This document shows positions 1 through 8,685 of a DNA stretch of 64,000 nt, one piece after another (position 1 is the first letter of the stretch; each line of letters begins with the position of its first letter). The DNA lies in assembly GCF_016906995.1 (NCBI RefSeq), contig NZ_JAFBBD010000009.1, positions 1-64,000 of the forward strand, in the 5' to 3' direction. Position numbers and translations under genes: made by a program. The stretch comes from Spongiibacter marinus (GTDB taxonomy: Bacteria > Pseudomonadota > Gammaproteobacteria > Pseudomonadales > Spongiibacteraceae). A model generated the notes under the pieces. It saw only the letters and a list, made by a program, of their open reading frames with translations, was not told where the DNA came from and made no database searches.

Positions 1-64
1 AGGCGGGAAGTCGGTTGCTGGTGGTTTTGGTCGATTACTATCAACCGATAACCCGCCTGTTTTT
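1..64. terminator. Two-part hairpin at window edge, possible terminator
   Basis: Bases 1-7 pair with 52-58 and bases 11-17 pair with 42-48, giving two stacked 7-bp stems separated by a small internal loop, with a 24-base loop. A T-run (gttttt) follows the right arm. It lies downstream of the leftward DUF938 gene, and presumably downstream of a gene outside the window, so a terminator is the simplest reading. The left edge is cut by the window, so flanking context is unknown. Confidence 0.35.
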
Positions 65-112
65 GCAACCTACCCACCTGAATTTACGAAGAACCTTTTT
101 TTTGCCCGACGT

Positions 113-703
113 TTAGCGCTTCCAGATTAGCAGGCGGTTATTGGCCGGCATTTCACAGTCGCTGTGAAGTGCAAAGCCTGCCTTTGCTGCCAAACCACTC
201 ACCGCCTCGGCATCGCGGATGCCACTCATCGGGTCGCGGCTTTTTAACCACTGATCAAACTCGGCGTTGCTGGCCGAGGTGAATTGCCCTAGGTAATTGA
301 AAGGGCCGTAGATAAAAAGCCACTGCAAATCGGCGCCGTGTTCAGCAATGCGGGCGAACAGTCGCTCCACAGAGGCCCAACTCATAATGTGTAGGGTATT
401 GGCTGAGTAGAGTGCCTGAAAATCGCCGCTGGGCCAGGGCGAGGAATTCACCTCAAAGGGCTGCGGCGCTGGAAGGTTGTCGAGCTTGGCCTCGTCCAGC
501 CACTGTTGTATGCCGGGCAGGTATTCCGCCTGGTCGCAACACTGCCACTGCAATTGAGGGTGAAGGCGGGCGACGTGCACCGCGTGTTGCCCGGTGCCGC
601 TGCCAATCTCCACCACGCTTTTTAGAGTGTTAAGAATGGGCTGCAAGGTGCTAAAGATAGGCAGTTTGTTGTTTTCGCAGGCCTGGGAGTAGGGTTTTTG
701 CAT
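113..703 (-). CDS. DUF938 family class I SAM-dependent methyltransferase
   Basis: A 196-residue protein that fits the DUF938 family, small cytosolic proteins with a Rossmann-like methyltransferase fold. The glycine-rich SAM-binding motif VEIGSGTGQH is at residues 31-40. A family-typical stretch, YGPFNYLGQFTSASNAEFD, lies in the middle. The acceptor substrate of this family is not established, so no reaction is assigned. It is transcribed leftwards and divergently from the EVE-domain gene, with about 100 bases between the two starts that must hold both promoters. Confidence 0.85.
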   Translation of the reverse strand: MQKPYSQACENNKLPIFSTLQPILNTLKSVVEIGSGTGQHAVHVARLHPQLQWQCCDQAEYLPGIQQWLDEAKLDNLPAPQPFEVNSSPWPSGDFQALYSANTLHIMSWASVERLFARIAEHGADLQWLFIYGPFNYLGQFTSASNAEFDQWLKSRDPMSGIRDAEAVSGLAAKAGFALHSDCEMPANNRLLIWKR

Positions 704-802
704 TTCAGGTACCTAGCTGGACTTTCCAGGGAGGATGGACGGCCATAGCGACCGGCCGCTACACTTTTTGTTGGTGCACAGTGTCAGTGCAGAGGAGGAG
801 TG

Positions 803-1261
803 ATGCAATACTGGTTGGTAAAATCCGAGCCGGATGCTTTTGGCATTGATGATTTGGCGGCCTGCAAAAATGCCACCGAGCACTGGGATGGGGTGCGCAA
901 TTACCAGGCGCGCAACATCATGCGCGACAACATGCAGGTGGGCGATCAGGTATTTTTCTATCACTCTGCCTGTAAAACGCCGGGCATTGTCGGCATTGCC
1001 GAGGTCGTGCGGGAGGGTTATCCCGACCACACTGCGCGCGACCCCGAGTCCAAATACTATGATCCCAAGGCCAGCGACGAGGATCCGCGCTGGTATATGG
1101 TGGACATTCAGCTGCGCCGCAAGCTGGGGCGCCTGATTCCCTTGAGCGAACTAAAAAGCCATCCGGCGCTAAGCGATATGGCGTTGCTGAAGAAGGGTAA
1201 TCGCCTGTCGGTGATGCCGGTAGAAGAGCGTCACTGGCAGACGATACTCAGTCTGGAATAG
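803..1261 (+). CDS. EVE domain-containing protein
   Basis: A 152-residue single-domain protein beginning MQYWLVKSEPDAF, the hallmark opening of EVE (PUA-like) proteins. EVE domains are known or predicted to bind modified bases in DNA or RNA, and free-standing EVE proteins of this length are common in proteobacteria. The conserved segment WDGVRNYQARN follows at about residues 30-40. The ATG at 803 is preferred over the in-frame GTG at 800 because an AGGAGG sequence ends only a base or two before that GTG. It converges with yaaA, leaving three bases between the stop codons. Confidence 0.88.
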   Translation: MQYWLVKSEPDAFGIDDLAACKNATEHWDGVRNYQARNIMRDNMQVGDQVFFYHSACKTPGIVGIAEVVREGYPDHTARDPESKYYDPKASDEDPRWYMVDIQLRRKLGRLIPLSELKSHPALSDMALLKKGNRLSVMPVEERHWQTILSLE

Positions 1262-1264
1262 GAC

Positions 1265-2038
1265 TTAGGCGACCTCGTCGCGAAGGAACACCCACTCCGT
1301 GGCAGTGGACTGCTCAGGGCAGTAATAGTAGCCATCGGTGTCGAATTGCTTCAGTTTCTCGGCGTCGGTAATGCGCTGCTTAATCACATAGGCGCTCATC
1401 AAACCTCGGGCCTTTTTGGCGTAGAAGCTGATAATTTTGTACTTGCCGTTTTTGTAGTCTTTAAACACCGGGGTGATCACGTCGGCGTTCAGCAGCTTGG
1501 GCTTCACGGCGCTGAAGTACTCGTTCGACGCCAGGTTAAGCAGCAGCGGGCCGGCATCGCTAAATTGGGCATTGATGGCATCGGTGATGCGCTCACCCCA
1601 AAATTCGTAGAGGTTTTTGCCGCCGCTGTTGGCGAACTTTGTGCCCATTTCCAGCCGATAGGGCTGAATCAAATCCAGGGGCCGCAGCAGACCATATAAG
1701 CCGGAAAGGATGCGCAGGTGCTGCTGGGCAAAGGCGAAATCGTCGTCGCTGAAGTCGTCGGCATTCAGTCCTGTGTATACATCGCCGCGAAAAGCCAATA
1801 CCGCCTGCTTGGCGTTGTCGGGCGTAAACGGCGTTTGCCAGTCAGCAAAGCGCTGGTAGTTGAGTGTTCCGAGTTTGTCGCTGATCTTCATCAGCGCGGA
1901 AATATCCTGAGGCGCCAGTTCGCGCAGCTCATCGATAAGCTGCTGCGAAGCGTCCAGAAAATCCGGCTCGCTGCGCTGCTGAGTGTGAGAGGGGGTGTCA
2001 AAGTCCAGCGTCTTTGCCGGTGAAATCAGTATCAACAT
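1265..2038 (-). CDS. yaaA: Peroxide stress protein YaaA (UPF0246/DUF328)
   Basis: A 257-residue cytosolic protein of normal family length. The opening [13 protein letters not shown] is diagnostic for YaaA, and the family segments [10 protein letters not shown] and [15 protein letters not shown] follow. In E. coli, YaaA is OxyR-induced and lowers free iron and oxidative DNA damage during peroxide stress. An AAGGAG ribosome-binding site stands just before the start. The DUF4265 gene ends 18 bases upstream on the same strand, so the two are probably cotranscribed. OxyR itself is encoded elsewhere in this window, but I did not identify an OxyR site here. Confidence 0.93.
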   Translation of the reverse strand: MLILISPAKTLDFDTPSHTQQRSEPDFLDASQQLIDELRELAPQDISALMKISDKLGTLNYQRFADWQTPFTPDNAKQAVLAFRGDVYTGLNADDFSDDDFAFAQQHLRILSGLYGLLRPLDLIQPYRLEMGTKFANSGGKNLYEFWGERITDAINAQFSDAGPLLLNLASNEYFSAVKPKLLNADVITPVFKDYKNGKYKIISFYAKKARGLMSAYVIKQRITDAEKLKQFDTDGYYYCPEQSTATEWVFLRDEVA

Positions 2039-2056
2039 GCTTGGCTCCTTTCGCCG

Positions 2057-2554
2057 CTACGCTTTTAACAGGTCCTGCCACCAGTTCAGCGGCTCGCCTT
2101 GGTCGTCGTAGACATTGCCGTACAGCCAGCGGGCCTCGCCGGTCTTTACATTGGCATCGAGTAATTTTTCAATCGCCTGAAAACCTACGCCAAAATGAAT
2201 GCTGTAGACCAAAGCGCGTTCGCTGCTAATGTCCAGGTGGCCGCCCAGTTTTTCGATCTCGCCGGTCAGTTGCTGCTCCAGCGCTTCATTGGGCTCGCGC
2301 ATAAATACGCGCAGGCAGAGATTGCCGCCGCGCTCAACCACTTTAAAGCGACCGCGCGATTCATTATTCAGTTCCAGGGTGTCCAGTGCCGCTACGCCGC
2401 GTACAAACAGCGGTGACTTTAATAAGCGATACTGGCCCTCGGTTTCGCAGGGGCTGGCCAGGCACTGTTCAAACACGGGTTGCTGGTTGTTGGGGTGAAT
2501 GCCGGCGAAGAGTTCCAGTCGGGTTTCTTTATCGGCGAGAGGCGGATGGCTCAT
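2057..2554 (-). CDS. DUF4265-like hypothetical protein
   Basis: A 165-residue soluble protein with no signal peptide or membrane segment. The pattern of short strands (GRFKVVERGGNLCLRVF, then EIEKLGGHLDIS and ALVYSIHFGVGFQAIEKLLD) resembles DUF4265 proteins, which have no established function. It precedes yaaA by 18 bases on the same strand, suggesting a two-gene transcript. The family assignment is from memory of the sequence pattern and is moderately certain. No catalytic motif is visible. Confidence 0.65.
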   Translation of the reverse strand: MSHPPLADKETRLELFAGIHPNNQQPVFEQCLASPCETEGQYRLLKSPLFVRGVAALDTLELNNESRGRFKVVERGGNLCLRVFMREPNEALEQQLTGEIEKLGGHLDISSERALVYSIHFGVGFQAIEKLLDANVKTGEARWLYGNVYDDQGEPLNWWQDLLKA

Positions 2555-2662
2555 AGCAGTAATGAATTTACCTTAAAAGGCGCAATGATAGCGTGTTTGC
2601 CGGTAATTCGCATGGCGATAGGGGGCGCGCTGCGACTATAATATTGCCCCACTTGGGTCGAC

Positions 2663-3205
2663 ATGCAGTTAATTACAATAATGAGAGCGACACTACGTTT
2701 CATCGACGCCTTCACCGAGGCGACTGGCCGCGCACTGGCCTGGTGTATTCCCATCATGATGCTGGTTACCGCCGCGGTGGTGGTTATGCGTTACGGCTTT
2801 GGCTATGGCCTGACGGCCATGCAGGAGTCGGTCAGTTATCTGCACGGCTCGGTATTTATGCTCGGCGCCGCCTATGCCCTGAAACACGGCGCCCATGTGC
2901 GGGTGGATATTTTTTATCAGCGCTTTTCTCCGCGCCAGCGCGCATGGATCGACAGCCTGGGCACGCTGATATTTTTATTGCCGCTGTGTGGGCTTATTTT
3001 GCTCAGCAGCTGGGATTTCAGTGCCAAGGCCTGGGAAATTCGCGAGGCCTCTGTTGAGCCCGGCGGCATTCCAGCCGTGTTTCTACTCAAGAGCCTGATA
3101 CCGCTAATGGCGGTCAATCTTGCTCTGCAGGGCCTTGCCGAACTACTGCGCAATGCTTTGGTGTTGATAGAGGGCGATGGCGCGGAGGTGAACCGTGCTG
3201 ATTGA
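2663..3205 (+). CDS. dctQ: TRAP transporter small permease (DctQ family)
   Basis: A 180-residue inner-membrane protein with about four hydrophobic helices (starting at ALAWCIPIMMLVTAAVVVM). The segment HGAHVRVDIFY is typical of DctQ small permeases. With DctM it forms the membrane part of a TRAP transporter that imports organic acids using a sodium gradient and a periplasmic binding protein. Its end overlaps the start of dctM by 11 bases, indicating translational coupling. The start is uncertain: a second in-frame ATG at 2681 is equally plausible and neither has a clear ribosome-binding site. Confidence 0.9.
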   Translation: MQLITIMRATLRFIDAFTEATGRALAWCIPIMMLVTAAVVVMRYGFGYGLTAMQESVSYLHGSVFMLGAAYALKHGAHVRVDIFYQRFSPRQRAWIDSLGTLIFLLPLCGLILLSSWDFSAKAWEIREASVEPGGIPAVFLLKSLIPLMAVNLALQGLAELLRNALVLIEGDGAEVNRAD

Positions 3206-4565
3206 GTTGTTGCCACTGCTAATGTTCATCACCATATGCCTGGTGCTCATGCTGGGCTACCCGGTGGCCTTTAGTCTGGCCGGGGTGGCGATGATCTTTG
3301 CCGGCCTGGGTATCAGCCTCGGCCACTTCGACCCCAGTTTCCTTGCCGCGCTGCCCAACCGGATATTTGGCACCATCAACAACATCACCTTATTGGCGGT
3401 GCCGCTGTTTGTATTAATGGGCGTACTGCTGGAAAAGAGTCAGCTCGCCGAGGAATTGCTCAGCAATATGGCGGCACTGTTTGGCCGCCGGCGCGGCGGC
3501 TTGGGTATCTCGGTGATTGTTGTCGGCATGTTGCTGGCAGCCAGCACAGGTATTGTGGGGGCTACAGTGGTGACCATGGGCCTGCTCTCGTTGCCGTCGA
3601 TGCTCAAGCGCGGTTACGACCCGGCACTGGCCACCGGCACCATCTGCGCCACTGGAACATTGGGCCAGATCATTCCGCCCTCTATCGCCCTGGTACTACT
3701 CGGCGACACACTCTCCAGCGCTTATCAGCAAGCGCAGTTGGATCTTGGGGTATTCAGCCCCAAAACCCTGTCGGTGGGCGATCTGTTTATCGGCGCGCTG
3801 ATCCCCGGTTTGCTGCTGGTGAGCCTATACATTTTATATATGGGCGGCATGGCGATTCTTCGCCCGGAAAAAGCGCCGCCCGCCAGTGACCTGCAAGCGC
3901 CGCCAATCGGCCAGTTGCTACGGGGCTTTGTTCCGCCAGTGCTGTTGATCGTTACTGTATTGGGTTCCATTCTCGCCGGGGCCGCCACGCCTACCGAGGC
4001 GGCGGGCGTCGGTGCCCTGGGTGCAGCGCTGTTGGCGCTGCTGCGCGGCCGTCTGTCGCTGGCGCGTTTGGCCGAAGTGTCGCGGGAAACCATGAAGGTC
4101 ACCTGCATGGTATTTATGATCCTGATTGGCGCCGCGGTGTTTTCCCTGGTGTTTCGCGGCTTCGGCGGCGACGAGCTGATTCACGGCGCCTTTACGGCAA
4201 TGCCCGGCGGAGTGGTGGCAGCCACCGCGCTGGTGATGTTAGTGATCTTCCTGCTGGGCTTTATTCTCGACTTTATTGAAATCACCTTTGTGGTGGTGCC
4301 AATCGTCGGGCCGATTCTACTGGCCATGGGCGTAGACCCAATATGGCTGGGCATTATGATCGCGCTCAACCTGCAAACCTCTTTTCTTACGCCGCCGTTT
4401 GGCTTTTCGCTGTTCTACTTGCGCGGTGTGGCTCCGGCCTCGGTGGCAACCTCGGACATTTATCGCGGCGTGGCGCCCTATATCGTTCTGCAATTAATGG
4501 TGCTGGCGATCCTGGCGCTGTGGCCCGGTTTGGCCACGTGGTTGCCGGCGCTGGTGCGAGGCTAG
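3195..4565 (+). CDS. dctM: TRAP transporter large permease (DctM family)
   Basis: A 456-residue multi-helix inner-membrane protein of usual DctM length. Family features include an N-terminal GYPVAFSLAGVAMIFAGLG stretch and the central TGTICATGTLGQIIPPSIA loop region. DctM is the catalytic, sodium-coupled channel subunit of TRAP transporters. The GTG start at 3195 has a GGAGG site six bases upstream, inside the end of dctQ. The matching binding-protein gene (dctP, 7509-8651) lies 3 kb away on the other strand, across two enzyme genes and a deletion scar. The substrate is unknown. Confidence 0.94.
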   Translation: MLIELLPLLMFITICLVLMLGYPVAFSLAGVAMIFAGLGISLGHFDPSFLAALPNRIFGTINNITLLAVPLFVLMGVLLEKSQLAEELLSNMAALFGRRRGGLGISVIVVGMLLAASTGIVGATVVTMGLLSLPSMLKRGYDPALATGTICATGTLGQIIPPSIALVLLGDTLSSAYQQAQLDLGVFSPKTLSVGDLFIGALIPGLLLVSLYILYMGGMAILRPEKAPPASDLQAPPIGQLLRGFVPPVLLIVTVLGSILAGAATPTEAAGVGALGAALLALLRGRLSLARLAEVSRETMKVTCMVFMILIGAAVFSLVFRGFGGDELIHGAFTAMPGGVVAATALVMLVIFLLGFILDFIEITFVVVPIVGPILLAMGVDPIWLGIMIALNLQTSFLTPPFGFSLFYLRGVAPASVATSDIYRGVAPYIVLQLMVLAILALWPGLATWLPALVRG

Positions 4566-4573
4566 AAATTAGA

Positions 4574-4602
4574 TTGACAATACTAGGCGTCATCCGTTAA
4601 CT
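4574..4602 (+). promoter_or_regulatory. Possible sigma-70 promoter for the thioesterase gene
   Basis: A perfect TTGACA -35 box (4574-4579) is followed, after a 17-base spacer, by TTAACT (4597-4602), a weak match to the -10 consensus. It lies in the gap between dctM and the thioesterase gene. It was found by eye only, and the weak -10 box keeps confidence low. Confidence 0.35.
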
Positions 4603-4643
4603 GGGCGCTCGATGAATAATTCAAACAGTAGGAATACAAACCT

Positions 4644-5033
4644 ATGCGTGACATAGATGATGTGCCCCGCCCCAATGGCGAGTTAGCCATGCAGGTGATC
4701 GCTATGCCTGCAGATACTAATGCCGACGGAGATATCTACGGTGGCTGGTTAATGTCGCAAATGGATCTTGCAGCCGGTATTACTGCCGGGCGACGCGCAG
4801 GTGGCAGGGTCGCTACAGTAGCCGTTGCCAGTATGGCGTTTTTGTCGCCGGTAAATGTTGGCGCGGTGGTGAGCTGTTATACCGATGTGCTCGAAGTTGG
4901 ACGCAGCTCCATTCGCATCAATGTGGAAGTCTGGATCACCGAATACGACGACGAAGAGCCGATAAAGGTGACCGAGGGCGAATTTGTATTTGTCGCCATC
5001 GACGACAACGGCCGCACGCGGAGCGTCGATTAA
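4644..5033 (+). CDS. Acyl-CoA thioesterase, hotdog fold (YciA-like)
   Basis: A 129-residue hotdog-fold enzyme predicted to hydrolyse acyl-CoA to free acid and CoA in the cytosol. The YciA-type signature NADGDIYGGWLMSQMDLAAG, with the conserved Asp and the GGWL turn, sits at about residues 26-45. The sequence continues through ATVAVASMAFLSPVNVGAVV, the second conserved strand region. Length matches the family. It is followed 35 bases later by an SDR gene on the same strand, so the two may be cotranscribed. The chain-length preference cannot be read from sequence. Confidence 0.88.
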   Translation: MRDIDDVPRPNGELAMQVIAMPADTNADGDIYGGWLMSQMDLAAGITAGRRAGGRVATVAVASMAFLSPVNVGAVVSCYTDVLEVGRSSIRINVEVWITEYDDEEPIKVTEGEFVFVAIDDNGRTRSVD

Positions 5034-5068
5034 GTTAAACCAAAACCAATAGTGCAAGGACAATAATA

Positions 5069-5929
5069 ATGAGCATGACGGGAAAAGTGTGTTTGATTAC
5101 CGGCGCGACCAACGGCATCGGCCGCGCGACCGCCAAGGCGCTGGTGGAGCAGGGTGCTGAGCTGTTTATTCTCTGCCGCAATGAAGAGAAGGGCCAAGCG
5201 CTATTGGACGAACTGCGCAGTTTACGACCCGACGCCGAGTTGTCTCTGTTAATTGCTAACCTCGGTAAAATGGCCGACATTCGCCGCGCCGCGAAGCAGT
5301 TTCTCGATACCGGCAAACCGCTTCACCTGTTATTGAACAACGCCGGTGTGGTGAATACCGAGCGCAAGCTCAGCGCCGACGGCATAGAAGAAACCTTCGC
5401 CGTGAACCACCTTGCCTATTTTCTACTGACTGAGCTGCTTCGAGAGCGCATCGTCGCCAGTGCGCCAGCGCGTATTGTGTCGGTGGCGTCGGAAGCTCAT
5501 GCTTTCTGCAAAGGCGTACAGTTTGACGACCTGGAGTTTGCCCGCCAGAAATACAAAACCTTCAAAGTGTATGGCCACTCCAAGCTCTGCAATATTCTGT
5601 GGACCCGCCATCTGGCCAAGCAACTCGAAGGTACTGGCGTAACGGTAAACTGTGTGCATCCTGGCGCAGTCAGCACCGGCCTCGGCCAGCAAGACAATGT
5701 CATCATCGGGAAAGTGTTAGGGCTGGTGTTAAAACCGTTTTTCCGCAGCCCCGACAAGGGCGCCGAAACCTCCATTTATGTGGCGACCTCGACCAGCTTG
5801 GAAGGGGTTACCGGCGAGTACTTTGCCGACTGCAAACCCAAGCGCATTAAGCCCTGGGGCAAAGACGACGCAGCGGCGGAAAAACTGTGGTCGTTCAGCG
5901 AGGCCTACACCAAAACCACCGTTAGCTAA
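5069..5929 (+). CDS. Short-chain dehydrogenase/reductase (retinol dehydrogenase-like)
   Basis: A 286-residue classical SDR. The NAD(P)-binding motif TGATNGIGRAT is at residues 11-21, the NNAG motif at about residues 90-93, and the catalytic Tyr-x-x-x-Lys pair in VYGHSKLCN near residue 170. The sequence resembles the retinol dehydrogenase/WW-oxidoreductase branch, which oxidises or reduces lipophilic alcohols and carbonyls. The true substrate is unknown. An AAGGA sequence precedes the start. It follows the thioesterase gene by 35 bases. It ends just before the truncated HMG-CoA lyase, with a short hairpin between them. Confidence 0.9.
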   Translation: MSMTGKVCLITGATNGIGRATAKALVEQGAELFILCRNEEKGQALLDELRSLRPDAELSLLIANLGKMADIRRAAKQFLDTGKPLHLLLNNAGVVNTERKLSADGIEETFAVNHLAYFLLTELLRERIVASAPARIVSVASEAHAFCKGVQFDDLEFARQKYKTFKVYGHSKLCNILWTRHLAKQLEGTGVTVNCVHPGAVSTGLGQQDNVIIGKVLGLVLKPFFRSPDKGAETSIYVATSTSLEGVTGEYFADCKPKRIKPWGKDDAAAEKLWSFSEAYTKTTVS

Positions 5930-5939
5930 TGGTGTGAAC

Positions 5940-5962
5940 AGGCGCCTAGAGAGCGCCTTTCT
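5940..5962. terminator. Short hairpin between convergent SDR and HMG-CoA lyase remnant
   Basis: A 6-bp perfect stem (5940-5945 with 5953-5958) and a 7-base loop are followed by a short T-rich stretch. The hairpin overlaps the stop codon of the leftward HMG-CoA lyase remnant and follows the SDR stop by about 10 bases. It may act as a weak terminator for the SDR transcript. Confidence 0.35.
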
Positions 5963-6380
5963 CTATCTGCCGCTCAATCCACTGCGTGGACTTGGCAACG
6001 CCAGAGCCCGGTAACAATTGCTGGGTTAGCCTGGCCGCCGCTGCCAAACCCGCCAGGGAAATTCCCGTTTCATAGCCTTGCTGATTCAGCATCAGCACTA
6101 AATCTTCCGTGGCTATATTTCCCGAGGCTCCCGGTGCAAAAGGGCAGCCCCCCAAGCCTGCAATAGACGCGTCAAAGCGCCGCACACCGCTTTCGAGTGC
6201 AGCATAGGCATTGGCGATACCCATGCCTCGGGTGTCGTGAAAGTGACAGGCGATTAAAGCGCTACCAAATTCGCGACATAATTTATTGGTTAGCGCTGCA
6301 GATTGCTGCGGCGTCGCCGCGCCAATCGTATCGGCTAAGACAATTTCTTTTGCGCCTGCGGCGATTAATACCTCGGTTTG
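5946..6380 (-). pseudogene. Truncated hydroxymethylglutaryl-CoA lyase, C-terminal half
   Basis: About 144 codons are open up to an in-frame stop at 6381-6383. They encode the C-terminal half of HMG-CoA lyase, the last enzyme of leucine catabolism, which cleaves HMG-CoA to acetyl-CoA and acetoacetate. The segment GAATPQQ, the metal-binding HFHDTRGMGIANAY and the active-site signature SIAGLGGCPFAPGASGN, with its catalytic Cys, are all intact. Complete enzymes are about 300 residues, so the N-terminal half of the barrel is gone. The break coincides within a few bases with the break of the TonB receptor on the opposite strand, so one rearrangement removed both 5' ends. The remnant is unlikely to be active. 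Confidence 0.85.
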
Positions 6381-7496
6381 TTACTGCCTGCGCTCGGTTT
6401 GGATGTTGTGACCGATCTGCTTGGCGGGGTGCTGATGCCATTGCTTGACCCCCTCGATAATCTATTGGGCGCGTTAACCACCGATGCCTTGCACCAGCGT
6501 TTTATTCAACATACCGAAACCCTGGCGCTGTTCTCGCAACTCACTTGGAATATTAATGACCGATTGAGTCTGGTGGCGGGCTTGCGGGCATCGGAGGAAA
6601 AGAAAGCCGTAGATCTGGACCAGAACTATGAGCAAACCGGCTTGCTGTTGCAGTCCGCCTTCGGGGTGACCGAGTACCAGCTGAAGGACACGCGGGAAGA
6701 GTCCAATATCGCCCCCAAGCTATCGATGAAATACAGCCTGGACGACGACTTGATCTACGCCAGCTATTCAGAAGGATTTAAAGCGGGAGGCTATAACCCG
6801 CTGGCACGCACGGCGGATGAGTCCGGCTTTGATCAGGAACGCGCCAAGGCCTATGAGCTGGGCTACAAGCTCACTGCCTACGACGGCGTACTTACGATTA
6901 ATACCGCGCTCTACCACACTGAATTTAGCGATATGCAAATTCAGGCATTTATCGGCAACGGCTTTATTGTGAACAATGCCGCGAAGGCGACCACTGAGGG
7001 GGCGGAGTTTGATATCAGTTGGCAGCCCTGGCGTGGCAGCCACTTCTTTGCGAGTTGGGGCTATAGCGATGCCCGCTTCGACAGCTATAAAGACGGGCCC
7101 TGCCCGGCGTCATCCAATGAAGAAACCTGCGATCTAAGTGGATCGCAGCTACCCCGCTCACCAAAAATCAGTGCCACCGCCGGCTTTAATGTTGCCGTAC
7201 CGTTGTGGCAGGAAAAAGTCGCCATGATGGTCGGCGCTGATATGAGCTGGCGTGACCGGATATTGTTTGACCTGGATGCCGACCCCATCGACAGCCAGGA
7301 TGCCTACCACTTGATCAATGTTCATGCCGGTCTGGTAGATCCTAATGGCGGTTGGCAGTTGATGGCGCATATTAAAAATGTAGAGAACAAAACCATTCGC
7401 CACTTTGCCGCGGATATGCCTATTTTCAGCGGCTCACACATGGGCTTCTTGATGCCGCCCCGGATGTTTAGTGCTGAGCTACGGTTTAACTATTAA
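6378..7496 (+). pseudogene. Truncated TonB-dependent receptor, C-terminal barrel part
   Basis: An open frame of 372 codons encodes the second half of a TonB-dependent outer-membrane receptor. Barrel strands are recognisable (LSLVAGLRASEEKK, KYSLDDDLIYASYSEGFKAGGYNP), and the protein ends in the aromatic outer-membrane signal RFNY. There is no signal peptide, TonB box or plug domain. Upstream, the frame hits a stop at 6366-6368, and no ribosome-binding site precedes the first possible start. Full-length receptors are roughly 700-900 residues. The truncation point abuts the HMG-CoA lyase remnant, so the two are products of the same deletion or misjoin. The lost ligand specificity cannot be told. 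Confidence 0.85.
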
Positions 7497-7508
7497 GCCT
7501 TTAACTGC

Positions 7509-8651
7509 CTATAGGTCTCGGGCGTTAATATAGGCTTGCTCGGAAATATGGTGGTAGTTTTTCGCGCCTTCCAGGAATTGCTTCCAACTGGTGTAAACCC
7601 GCTGGGTGAGTTCATCAGTTTGCGCCAGCTCCGCCAGGTAGTCGTCAGAGGTTTTGTGCAGCGCGCGAATCACATCATCGGGCAGCTTGCGTAGCTGTAC
7701 GTCGTGTTGCTCTACCAGTTCTTTTAAGGCGTTATTATTGCGCGCGGTATATTCGTCGAGCATATCGGCGTTGGCATAGCGCGCCGCAACCTCAACAATG
7801 GCTTGCAGGTCTTCGGGCAGAGCTTCAAAAGCCTGCTTGTTCACGATTAGTTCGAGAGTCGAGCCGGGCTCATGCCAGCCTGGATAATAGTAATAACGCG
7901 TGACCTCGTGAAAGCCGAAGGCCAGATCGTTGTAGGGTGCCACCCACTCGGTGGCGTCGATCACGCCGGTTTGCAACGATGTGTACAGCTCGCCGCCCGG
8001 CAGCGTTACCGAGGTGCCCCCCAGGCGGTTTAATACTTCACCGCCCGAGCCGGGAATGCGCATTTTCAGCCCTTTGAGGTCGTCGACCGAATTAATCTCT
8101 TTGTTAAACCAGCCCGCCATTTGCACGCCGGTATTGCCGCCGGCCATGGGAATCAAATTAAAGGGGGCATAGGCCTCGCGCCACAATTCCAAGCCGCCGC
8201 CGTGGTAGAGCCAGCCATTCATTTCCTGTGCGCTCATACCAAAGGGCACGGCGGTGAAGAAGATTGATGAGGGCAATTTTCCCTTCCAATAATAGGCCGC
8301 GCCGTGGCCCGCCTGAACGCTACCGGCAGAAACGGCATCGAATACGCCGAGGGCAGGAACCAGTTCACCGGCGCCATAAACGCTGATTTGCAGGCGGCCG
8401 CGGCTCATGCGGTTGACGACCTCGGCAAACTTTTCTGGTGCGGTGCCCAGGCCGGGAAAGTTTTTCGGCCAGGTGGTGACCAGTTTCCATTGATACACTC
8501 GCTCACCGCCCAGGGCGGCAGTTCGCGCGTTGTCATCGGCGACATAGTGCCGGCTGCGCTCGCCCACATAGAGCCAGCTCATGGCGACCAGCGCGGCAAC
8601 CAGGGCCAGAATAATGAGCGGTGTAGTGCGCGCGTTTGAAGAGCGGTTCAT
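7509..8651 (-). CDS. dctP: TRAP transporter substrate-binding protein (DctP family)
   Basis: A 380-residue periplasmic binding protein. A hydrophobic signal or anchor helix (LIILALVAALVAMSWLYVG) spans residues 12-30, followed by the DctP-type domain starting YQWKLVTTWPKNFPG. The TRAP signature region, with Arg in GLKMRIPGSGGEVL and the GGELYTSLQTGVIDATEW stretch, is clear. This branch resembles TakP-like proteins that bind 2-oxo acids, but the ligand is an inference. There is no lipobox Cys. It probably serves the DctQ-DctM permease at 2.7-4.6 kb, although it is divorced from it and inverted. Confidence 0.92.
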   Translation of the reverse strand: MNRSSNARTTPLIILALVAALVAMSWLYVGERSRHYVADDNARTAALGGERVYQWKLVTTWPKNFPGLGTAPEKFAEVVNRMSRGRLQISVYGAGELVPALGVFDAVSAGSVQAGHGAAYYWKGKLPSSIFFTAVPFGMSAQEMNGWLYHGGGLELWREAYAPFNLIPMAGGNTGVQMAGWFNKEINSVDDLKGLKMRIPGSGGEVLNRLGGTSVTLPGGELYTSLQTGVIDATEWVAPYNDLAFGFHEVTRYYYYPGWHEPGSTLELIVNKQAFEALPEDLQAIVEVAARYANADMLDEYTARNNNALKELVEQHDVQLRKLPDDVIRALHKTSDDYLAELAQTDELTQRVYTSWKQFLEGAKNYHHISEQAYINARDL

Positions 8652-8685
8652 AGCGTTACCTTATTATTGTTGTGAGCCGGTGTGA

